Origin: Acidobacteriota bacterium
GTDB taxonomy: Bacteria > Acidobacteriota > Terriglobia > Terriglobales > Acidobacteriaceae
DNA length: 7,250 bases
Assembly: GCA_021781255.1 (NCBI GenBank)
Contig: JAJXXG010000562.1
Span: 1-7,250 of the forward strand
Direction: 5' to 3'
This document shows positions 1 through 6,773 of this stretch, piece after piece; the first letter of the stretch is position 1, and every line of letters begins with the position of its first letter. The notes beneath the pieces were generated by a model, which was given only the letters and a program-made list of their open reading frames with translations, was not told the origin of the DNA and searched no databases. Made by a program: the position numbers and the translations under genes.

Positions 1-868
1 TTGCCTTGGCGATCTTGTAATCGCTGGGCGGGAAGGTAGTCGCTTCAGCCTGCTGCTTGATGGCGCTCAACCCATCTATTCCACCGTGGTAGAGCTTGTA
101 GTAATACTCGAGTTTGGGTTCAATCATTGCCTTGTAAGCAGGAGGCGCATAATCCCACACACGCGCATAGAACCAAACCGCCTTTTCCAAGTCGCGCGTC
201 TCAGGTTTTGTATAGAGATCTGCCAATGACAGCGTATCCACCAGGCCCACCGTCTTCGACTGCTGATCGTTCAGCAACATCAAAGAAGACCGGTATTCGG
301 CGATGGCCGACTTGTAGTCCTGCTTTGACACCGCATCATCCAGTGCGATGGCAGAATGAAAGAGCGGATAAGTGGCCGCCGTCTGTTGCTTCCATGCGGC
401 ATCATCCACTCCGGCCGGCTTTTGCGCGGCCAGTCCCTGTTTGGCCAACGTGGCAGCGTCATCGCAGGTTTGGGTGTCGTCTGACTTGCCCGTCTTTGGA
501 TTAAGTGACTTGGTGCAGGCAGCTTTCTTCAGATACACCGAGATGTAGATGGCCTTCATGTTGTTTGGGTCCACCTGCAACAGCCTGCTTGCCGCGCTCA
601 GTGTCTTGTCCGGGTCGCGCAGCTGCTGATAGGTGTCCACCAGCATGTTAAGCACGGCACCCTTCACCACGCTCTGCGGATAACTTTTGAGAAAGCTCTC
701 CAGAGCCGAGGCCTTCGCCGTTGGATCGGTTTGGGTAATCGCCATCTGATAGGCGTTATATTCGGCGGGATCCTTAATCGTAATCTGGTCCTGCGCGCGC
801 AAAGTGGGCGCTACCATCAGGCCCAAGCCCGCCAACGCCAACACAGATGCAAAGACAATCTTCTTCAT
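1..868 (-). CDS. Secreted TPR-repeat protein, C-terminus beyond window
   Basis: The frame is open from an ATG at 868 to the left edge, giving 289 residues without a stop; the end of the gene is missing. An AGGAG ribosome site (875-879) sits 6 nt before the ATG and fixes the start. Residues 1-25 look like a Sec signal peptide: MKK, a hydrophobic core to about 20, and a likely cut after LRA (23-25), so the protein is probably periplasmic or exported. The mature part is helical with degenerate tetratricopeptide repeats at about 54-87, 88-120 and 167-200 (for example ALESFLKSYPQ, YKSAIAEYRSSL). Two cysteines (118, 135) flank a polar loop and could form a disulfide. TPR domains usually hold partners together; nothing here names the partner. 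From memory, similar secreted TPR proteins starting with an 'I..DPAEYNAY' motif are common in Acidobacteria. No enzymatic motif was seen. The gene is GC-rich like its neighbours and has its own promoter, separate from metX. Confidence 0.85.
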   Translation of the reverse strand, partial: MKKIVFASVLALAGLGLMVAPTLRAQDQITIKDPAEYNAYQMAITQTDPTAKASALESFLKSYPQSVVKGAVLNMLVDTYQQLRDPDKTLSAASRLLQVDPNNMKAIYISVYLKKAACTKSLNPKTGKSDDTQTCDDAATLAKQGLAAQKPAGVDDAAWKQQTAATYPLFHSAIALDDAVSKQDYKSAIAEYRSSLMLLNDQQSKTVGLVDTLSLADLYTKPETRDLEKAVWFYARVWDYAPPAYKAMIEPKLEYYYKLYHGGIDGLSAIKQQAEATTFPPSDYKIAKA

Positions 869-1010
869 TCAGTGCTCCTGGGAAATGCCGAAATAGAGAT
901 CTTGACGCTAGCACCTGTTGGAAGGAACTGGCCAACCATGCAACCTTACAAGATTGTGCGCCAAGGTGAGCCAAGAACAGCCCGGACGCTTCCTCCACGG
1001 TGATGGAAGG

Positions 1011-1039
1011 ATTATAGAAAGCCACGCCACTTGTGACAA
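1011..1039 (-). promoter_or_regulatory. Sigma70-like promoter of the TPR gene
   Basis: On the minus strand a -35 box TTGTCA (1034-1039, 5 of 6 consensus bases) and a perfect -10 box TATAAT (1011-1016) are separated by exactly 17 bp. Transcription would start near 1004, leaving about 135 nt before the ATG at 868. It is the best-matching promoter in the window and implies that the TPR gene is transcribed independently of metYX. The length of the leader leaves room for post-transcriptional control, but no fold was identified in it. Confidence 0.7.
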
Positions 1040-1051
1040 GCAATGTTGCTT
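1030..1051. repeat. Two overlapping palindromes at the TPR promoter -35 box
   Basis: CTTGTGACAAG (1030-1040) is a perfect 5-bp inverted repeat around one base and covers the -35 hexamer. It runs directly into AAGCAATGTTGCTT (1038-1051), a 6-bp inverted repeat around TG, and the two share three bases. Placement over and just upstream of the -35 is typical of operators for dimeric repressors or activators. No regulator is identified; function is inferred from position only. Confidence 0.4.
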
Positions 1052-1207
1052 TCCAGGCCTATAGGTGGTGAGCCCGGCAAGTTTACCCCTGAGACCCTTC
1101 CGGAATCCCCTGGGCAGTTGCACCACCGGACTCGCCACCCACTGCATAATGTCTTGGACACCGCTTTGCTGCGAGAGTTCCCCAACCTTTGGTGGAGGCA
1201 CCACGAT

Positions 1208-3699
<2,492 letters not shown>

Positions 3700-3740
3700 T
3701 CAAGCTGCGGCGCGCCCTCGGGGAAATGCGCCTTCACGGG

Positions 3741-3778
3741 AAAAACAAAAAACCCGAATCCTTGCTTCAGGACCCGGG
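3741..3778 (-). terminator. Intrinsic terminator (attenuator) ahead of metY
   Basis: On the minus strand, arm CCCGGGTCCT (3778-3769) pairs over all ten positions with AGGATTCGGG (3762-3753), with two G-U pairs, around the hexaloop GAAGCA. The tail TTTTTTGTTTTT (3752-3741) follows directly. This is a textbook intrinsic terminator, but it lies 72 bp before the metY start codon and downstream of the metYX promoter, where it would stop transcription before the operon. The placement argues for conditional termination rather than the end of ubiX, because a promoter stands between ubiX and this hairpin. Confidence 0.88.
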
Positions 3779-3844
3779 CCGTCTGGTTGCTGGCTTTGTT
3801 TGCGCTTAGCGCATTTGCCAATCCTCAGCCGCACGGGCGGGTCC
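3770..3844 (-). promoter_or_regulatory. Candidate antiterminator pairing in the metYX leader
   Basis: GGACCCG (3844-3838), immediately after the last Cys codon of the leader frame, is the exact reverse complement of CGGGTCC (3776-3770) in the 5' arm of the terminator. The 7 Watson-Crick pairs (6 G-C) would disrupt the terminator. The same segment also overlaps a small CCGC/GCGG hairpin (3840-3829) that could compete with it. A ribosome paused on the early Met/Cys codons would leave the segment available. The pairing is seen in the sequence; the switching role is inferred, and a 7-bp match in GC-rich DNA can occur by chance. Confidence 0.45.
3801..3813 (-). repeat. Small hairpin over the leader-peptide stop codon
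   Basis: TGCGC TAA GCGCA on the minus strand: a perfect 5-bp stem whose 3-nt loop is the TAA stop codon of the leader frame. It could act as a pause hairpin, or be melted by a ribosome that reaches the stop. As DNA it is a 13-bp palindrome with a single central base. Functional role is inferred. Confidence 0.4.
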
Positions 3845-3865
3845 GCATGAACTACACATGCACAT
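3806..3865 (-). CDS. Met/Cys-rich leader peptide upstream of metYX
   Basis: A 19-codon frame, MCMCSSCGPARAAEDWQMR, ends at TAA (3806-3808). The ATG at 3865 has a good GGAGG (3874-3878) 8 nt upstream, which is why this start is chosen. In-frame ATGs also occur at 3859, 3871, 3880 and 3904. The last lies at the predicted transcription start and would give a 32-residue peptide read without a leader. In that longer numbering, seven of the twelve codons 9-20 are Met or Cys, which is far from random. The peptide precedes genes that make homocysteine/methionine from sulfide and is followed by a conditional-looking terminator. It is therefore likely to be a sensor read by the ribosome rather than a working protein. 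Polycysteine leader frames with cysteine-responsive attenuation are described in mycobacteria; I know of no such description for Acidobacteria, but cannot check. Confidence 0.6.
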   Translation of the reverse strand: MCMCSSCGPARAAEDWQMR

Positions 3866-3873
3866 GGCCATGG

Positions 3874-3878
3874 CCTCC
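3874..3878 (-). promoter_or_regulatory. Ribosome binding site of the leader peptide
   Basis: GGAGG, 8 nt ahead of the ATG at 3865 and only 2 nt ahead of the ATG at 3871, so it selects the shorter frame. It partly overlaps the 10-bp palindrome GGCCATGGCC (3866-3875). If the leaderless start at 3904 is used instead, this site lies inside the coding frame. Confidence 0.5.
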
Positions 3879-3911
3879 ATCCCGTGTTGCTGCCGGTTCA
3901 CCATCTATCGC

Positions 3912-3941
3912 AGTATCCATGTAGGGTCGCATCCGTGTCAA
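3912..3941 (-). promoter_or_regulatory. Sigma70-like promoter of metYX
   Basis: A perfect -35 box TTGACA (3936-3941), an 18-bp spacer and a -10 box GATACT (3912-3917, 4 of 6) lie on the minus strand, 27 bp past the ubiX stop. The start of transcription is expected near 3905, giving a leader of about 236 nt before metY. The weak -10 and long spacer suggest a promoter of moderate strength. Confidence 0.62.
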
Positions 3942-3964
3942 CCCTTTTCCTTACTTTGGGTTGA
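3938..3964. repeat. Inverted repeat at the metYX -35 box
   Basis: TCAACCC (3938-3944) and GGGTTGA (3958-3964) form a perfect 7-bp inverted repeat with a 13-bp AT-rich centre. One arm covers part of the -35 TTGACA, so it could be an operator. Transcribed from ubiX it could also fold as a weak hairpin, but no T-run follows. Role uncertain. Confidence 0.35.
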
Positions 3965-3981
3965 GCAAACCTCGCGCTCAT

Positions 3982-4572
3982 CTACTCCTCACCCTTCCAC
4001 ACATAGGCTCCCGGCTGCGGCAACCCCATATGTGCCAGCACCCGGCACGCAAAGTGCCGCGCCATCTCAGTCGAGTCCTGCGGCCGGTTGTAGAAAGCCG
4101 GAATCACCGGAAAAATCGTCGCCCCGGCCTCGGCCGCCAGCGTCATGTTGCGCAGGTGGATGCGATTAAAAGGCGTCTCCCGCACGCACAGCACCAGCGG
4201 CCGCCGCTCCTTTAGCGTCACGTCCGCCGCCCGCGCAATCAGCCGGTCCGCCAAGCCGTTGGCGATCGACGCCAGCGTACCCATCGAGCACGGCAACACA
4301 ATCATTCCGCTGGAGGGATAGCTTCCGCTGGCAATCGCCGCGCCAATATCCGCATCAGAGTGCTGGATTGTCTTCTGCGGCGCCGCACCCAGCAGCTTTT
4401 CCAGCAGCCCATTGCGCCCGCTTACGCCTATCTCCTCGGCAATCACGCGCAGCGAGTTCTCCGACGCGACAAAATGCACCTTCTCCACGCGCGCATCGGC
4501 CTCCAGCGCCACCAGCAGTTCCCTGCCCAGCACCGCCCCCGAGGCTCCCGTGATTGCGACTGTAAGATTCAT
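3982..4572 (-). CDS. ubiX: Flavin prenyltransferase UbiX
   Basis: A 196-residue cytoplasmic enzyme that adds a dimethylallyl group to FMN, making the prenyl-FMN cofactor of UbiD-type decarboxylases. Family marks: the N-terminal flavin-binding AITGASGA (6-13), LPCSMGTLASIANGLADRL (93-111) and the highly typical KERRPLVLCVRETP (121-134) followed by IHLRNM. PAFYNRP (158-164) and Arg177 near the C-terminus match the phosphate and catalytic surroundings known in UbiX. Length is normal. The ATG at 4572 has AAGGA (4577-4581) 4 nt upstream, and the preceding purB stop is only 12 bp away, so it is almost surely co-transcribed with purB. No ubiD partner lies in the window, so the decarboxylase served is unknown; quinone synthesis is a likely use. 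Older annotations call this family 3-octaprenyl-4-hydroxybenzoate carboxy-lyase. Confidence 0.95.
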   Translation of the reverse strand: MNLTVAITGASGAVLGRELLVALEADARVEKVHFVASENSLRVIAEEIGVSGRNGLLEKLLGAAPQKTIQHSDADIGAAIASGSYPSSGMIVLPCSMGTLASIANGLADRLIARAADVTLKERRPLVLCVRETPFNRIHLRNMTLAAEAGATIFPVIPAFYNRPQDSTEMARHFACRVLAHMGLPQPGAYVWKGEE

Positions 4573-4584
4573 GCCGTCCTTCGC

Positions 4585-5895
4585 CTACTCGCCCAGCACC
4601 CGCTTGAAGATCGCGTCCACATTGCCCAGTTGCCGTGTCGTGTCGAAGGTCTTCTTGAGCTTCTCCGCGCTCAGCAGGCCGGCAATCGCCTTGTCCTTCG
4701 CTACCTCATCGCGGAAGACCAGATCATCCTTCCACGCCCGCATCGCGTGGCCTTGCACCAGCCGATAGGCATCCTCGCGCAGCATCCCGGCCTCGGCCAG
4801 GTCCAGCAGCAACTGCCCGCTGAAGATCAGCCCACCCGTCGATTCCAGATTCCGCTTCATCCGCTCCGGATACACCAGCAGCCGGTCAATCAAATCTGTC
4901 GTCTTCGCCAGCAGATAGTCCACCAGAATGGTCGAATCCGGGAAAATCACCCGCTCAACCGAAGAGTGCGAAATATCCCGCTCATGCCACAGCGGCACAT
5001 TCTCAAACGCCGCCTGCGCATTGCCCCGCAACACCCGCGCCAGCCCGCTTATCTGCTCGCTCGTAATCGGATTCTTCTTGTGCGGCATCGCCGAGGAGCC
5101 CTTCTGCTTCTCGCTGAAGTACTCCTGCGCCTCGCGCACCTCGGTCCGCTGCAGGTGCCGCACCTCCACCGCAATCTTGTCCAGCGTGCTGCCGATCAGC
5201 GCCAGCGTTGATATATACGCCGCATGCCTATCGCGCTGGATGACCTGCGTCGCCACAGCCGCGGGTTCCAGCCCCAGCCGCGCGCAAATGCGCTCCTCGT
5301 GCTCCGGCTTCAAGTGGCCAAACGTCCCCACCGCGCCGCTCAGCTTGCCCACGCGCATACCTTCCGCCGCCGCCTCAAACCGCTCCAGGTTGCGCCGCAT
5401 CTCCGAGTACCAGTTCAGCAGCTTCAGCCCAAAGGTCGTCGGCTCCGCGTGGATTCCGTGCGTACGCCCAATCGTCGGTGTGTGCTTGAATTCGAGTGCC
5501 CGCCGCTTCAACACCTCCAACAGCGCCCACAGCCCAGCGCGTATCAGTCCGGAAGCCTCGGCCACCTGCAGTGCCTGTGCCGTGTCCACCACGTCATTCG
5601 ACGTGAGCCCGTAATGCAGCCAGCGCGACTCCTCGCCCAGTCCCTGCTCCTTCAGGCTCTGGGCCACGGCCGTCGTGAAGGCAATCACGTCGTGCTTCAC
5701 TTCGGCCTCAATCGCGCGAATATCGTCTACGCGAAAGCCGGCCTTCTCCCCAATCGCCTTCGCCGCAGCATCTGGAATCACACCGTCCTCAGCCAGCACA
5801 GCGCTTGCTGCCTGCTCTACGCGCAGCCAGCAGCGATACTTGTTCTCTTCCGTCCAGATGCGGCCCATCTCTGGGCGTGTGTATCGTTCAATCAA
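4585..5895 (-). CDS. purB: Adenylosuccinate lyase (PurB)
   Basis: Fumarase/aspartase-superfamily lyase of purine synthesis. It cleaves SAICAR to AICAR and adenylosuccinate to AMP, each releasing fumarate, and works as a cytoplasmic tetramer. The start chosen is TTG at 5895: AGGAG (5903-5907) lies 7 nt upstream and the protein then begins M-IERYTRPEM, matching Bacillus subtilis PurB as I remember it, with 436 residues. An in-frame GTG at 5919 would add eight unlikely residues and has no ribosome site. Marks (436 numbering): HYGLTSNDVVDT (94-105), GRTHGIHAEPTT (143-154), His68 in KHDVIAF, and the signature loop GSSAMPHKKNP (266-276) carrying the catalytic serine. WHERDISHSS (303-312) is also typical. 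It is followed by ubiX and preceded by a glutaredoxin gene 70 bp upstream on the same strand. Confidence 0.95.
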   Translation of the reverse strand: MIERYTRPEMGRIWTEENKYRCWLRVEQAASAVLAEDGVIPDAAAKAIGEKAGFRVDDIRAIEAEVKHDVIAFTTAVAQSLKEQGLGEESRWLHYGLTSNDVVDTAQALQVAEASGLIRAGLWALLEVLKRRALEFKHTPTIGRTHGIHAEPTTFGLKLLNWYSEMRRNLERFEAAAEGMRVGKLSGAVGTFGHLKPEHEERICARLGLEPAAVATQVIQRDRHAAYISTLALIGSTLDKIAVEVRHLQRTEVREAQEYFSEKQKGSSAMPHKKNPITSEQISGLARVLRGNAQAAFENVPLWHERDISHSSVERVIFPDSTILVDYLLAKTTDLIDRLLVYPERMKRNLESTGGLIFSGQLLLDLAEAGMLREDAYRLVQGHAMRAWKDDLVFRDEVAKDKAIAGLLSAEKLKKTFDTTRQLGNVDAIFKRVLGE

Positions 5896-5902
5896 GTGCA
5901 CA

Positions 5903-5907
5903 CTCCT
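5903..5907 (-). promoter_or_regulatory. Ribosome binding site selecting the purB TTG start
   Basis: AGGAG with 7-nt spacing to TTG at 5895. It lies downstream of the alternative GTG at 5919 and only 1 nt before another in-frame GTG at 5901, so it can serve only the TTG. Confidence 0.7.
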
Positions 5908-5944
5908 GTGAAGAACCACTTTTCGCGGCCCGCGCCAACCCTAA

Positions 5945-5950
5945 ATTGTA
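5945..5950 (-). promoter_or_regulatory. Possible -10 box for purB
   Basis: TACAAT (5 of 6) on the minus strand about 50 nt before the purB TTG, inside the 70-bp gap after the glutaredoxin gene. No acceptable -35 lies 16-18 bp upstream, so this is weak. purB may instead be read through from the glutaredoxin gene. Confidence 0.25.
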
Positions 5951-5965
5951 CGAGGAAATACTGAA

Positions 5966-6223
5966 TCAGCTGCGGGGAATCCGCAGCCTTGCGTGCAGCT
6001 CATCGTAAAGGAGCCCACGTCCCGGCCTGTATGGCTGAAACCACTCCCCGTCAATCACAAGCTGCGGAATCGCCCGTTTCCCCACACGACGCAACACCTC
6101 CGCCGAGGCAGCCGCGTCCTCATCCACGTTGATTTCGGTATATGCAATCCCGTGAGTTTCCAGAAACTGCTTGGCCGCGCGGCAGTCCCTGCACCAGGCC
6201 GCCGTGTACATTTCCACTTTCAT
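5966..6223 (-). CDS. Small glutaredoxin-like thiol oxidoreductase
   Basis: An 85-residue thioredoxin-fold protein, probably cytoplasmic (no signal peptide). The active site WCRDC places Cys11 and Cys14 at the start of the first helix, after strand KVEMYTA. The cis-proline motif AIPQLVIDG (Pro53) and the INVDED strand end complete a glutaredoxin/NrdH-like fold. The WCxDC site recalls mycoredoxin-type proteins more than the classical CPYC glutaredoxins. It should reduce disulfides or mixed thiol adducts; the electron donor is unknown. The tail after the cis-Pro (GEWFQPYRPGRGLLYDEL) replaces the usual glycine-pair region and is distinctive. The ATG at 6223 has no Shine-Dalgarno sequence, and a TAAAAT hexamer sits only 6 nt before it, so the mRNA may be leaderless. 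It is divergent from the cupin gene and in line with purB. Confidence 0.85.
   Translation of the reverse strand: MKVEMYTAAWCRDCRAAKQFLETHGIAYTEINVDEDAAASAEVLRRVGKRAIPQLVIDGEWFQPYRPGRGLLYDELHARLRIPRS
5969..5987 (-). terminator. Weak hairpin at the end of the glutaredoxin gene
   Basis: GCTGCGG/CCGCAGC form a perfect 7-bp GC-rich stem with a 5-nt loop. It covers the last codons of the glutaredoxin gene and ends 1 nt before the stop codon. There is no clear T-run after it, so full termination is doubtful; it may only weaken read-through into purB. Confidence 0.3.
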
Positions 6224-6264
6224 ATTTCTATTTTACTGTGCCCGCGCTGCTACCATCGACTCCG
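6224..6264. promoter_or_regulatory. 41-bp divergent start region, glutaredoxin and cupin
   Basis: Both genes must start transcription in or near these 41 bp, unless the promoters lie inside the opposite gene. Minus strand: TAAAAT (6230-6235) is 6 nt from the glutaredoxin ATG. Plus strand: TACCAT (6251-6256) is 8 nt from the cupin ATG. Neither has a good -35, and neither gene has a Shine-Dalgarno sequence. This spacing would put both transcription starts at or next to the ATGs. Weak evidence, positional only. Confidence 0.3.
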
Positions 6265-6750
6265 ATGACTGCCGACGAAATCAAATCCCTTCTTGCGCTT
6301 GAGCCGCATCCCGTTGAGGGTGGCTCCTTCCGCCGTACCTATACATCCGCCACAGCCGTGAGTCTGGCCCGCGGCGTGCGTCCCGCCGGAACCGCAATCT
6401 ACTACCTGCTGGAAACTGGAACTTTCTCTGAGATGCACGTACTCACCTCAGACGAGATCTTCCACTTCTACCTCGGCGACCCCGTCGAAATGCTCCAGCT
6501 TCTCCCCGGTGGCGGCTCCGCGCGCTTCACTCTTGGACCGGATTTGAAGGCCGGGCAGAGCGTCCAGCTCGTCGTTCCCGCAGGCGTCTGGCAGGGTACG
6601 CGTCTCATCGGCGACGGCAAAGTGGCCCTCCTGGGATGCACTGTCACTCCAGGCTTTGACTTTGACGACTACCGCAGTCTGCCGGCCGATGAACTCATCG
6701 CCAAATGGCCGCATGAGGCTGACCGCATCCGCGCACTCACGCGCAAATAG
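6265..6750 (+). CDS. Cupin_5 / DUF985 family protein
   Basis: A 161-residue single-domain cupin, the only plus-strand gene. It fits the DUF985 (Cupin_5) family along its full length: EPHPVEGGSFRRTY (13-26), TAIYYLL (43-49), EMHVLTSDEIFHFYLGDP (56-73) with His58, Glu64 and His67 as likely metal ligands, VVPAGVWQGTRL (103-114) and GCTVTPGFDFDDY (124-136). The molecular function of the family is not firmly established; it is often compared with sugar-epimerase-like cupins. The start at 6265 is chosen because family homology begins at MTADEIK. The frame is open back to 6142, but that part overlaps the divergent glutaredoxin gene and looks non-coding. No ribosome site precedes the ATG. It converges on the ATPase gene, with 23 bp between the stops. 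Confidence 0.85.
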   Translation: MTADEIKSLLALEPHPVEGGSFRRTYTSATAVSLARGVRPAGTAIYYLLETGTFSEMHVLTSDEIFHFYLGDPVEMLQLLPGGGSARFTLGPDLKAGQSVQLVVPAGVWQGTRLIGDGKVALLGCTVTPGFDFDDYRSLPADELIAKWPHEADRIRALTRK

Positions 6751-6773
6751 GCCGTTCGCGCCCCAAAAATTCC

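Larger units (their letters stand above)
869..1207. other. 339-bp intergenic region between metX and the TPR gene
   Basis: This gap separates the end of metX from the start of the TPR gene, both on the minus strand. It holds a sigma70-like promoter (1011-1039) with two overlapping palindromes (1030-1051) and about 135 nt of predicted 5' untranslated leader. No strong U-tailed terminator for metX is visible. The best candidate just past the metX stop is a 5-bp TGGTG/CACCA stem at 1190-1203 with no T-run. The stretch 1052-1190 has no convincing gene or known RNA fold that I recognise. Confidence 0.6.

Noticed and set aside
1190..1203. TGGTG/CACCA stem just after metX as a terminator
   Set aside because: The stem is only 5 bp and has no T-run on the minus strand.
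908..1204. 98-codon open frame on the minus strand between metX and the TPR gene
   Set aside because: It begins with GTG without a ribosome site, runs through the TPR promoter and its palindromes, and its composition (many Trp, Cys, Pro) looks non-coding.
3866..3875. 10-bp palindrome GGCCATGGCC in the leader
   Set aside because: It has no loop and is explained by the GCC-ATG-GCC codons; it cannot form a stable RNA hairpin alone.
3741..3905. SAM-I/SAM-IV riboswitch upstream of metYX, suggested by AACCGGCAGCAAC (3887-3899)
   Set aside because: The P1 strands, the kink-turn and the conserved downstream core could not be found. The ACCGGCAGCAAC resemblance alone is too short. A covariance-model scan would settle it.
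3741..3905. T-box leader for methionine or cysteine
   Set aside because: No T-box core sequence (AGGGTGGNACCGCG-like) and no specifier stem are visible, and the leader is short.
4360..5964. Long plus-strand open frames opposite purB and ubiX
   Set aside because: They are rich in Arg, Gln, Pro and His, as expected from antisense reading of GC-rich genes, and match no family I recognise.
6142..6264. N-terminal extension of the cupin to an ATG at 6142
   Set aside because: The extra 41 residues overlap the divergent glutaredoxin gene, show no family match and end where DUF985 homology begins.
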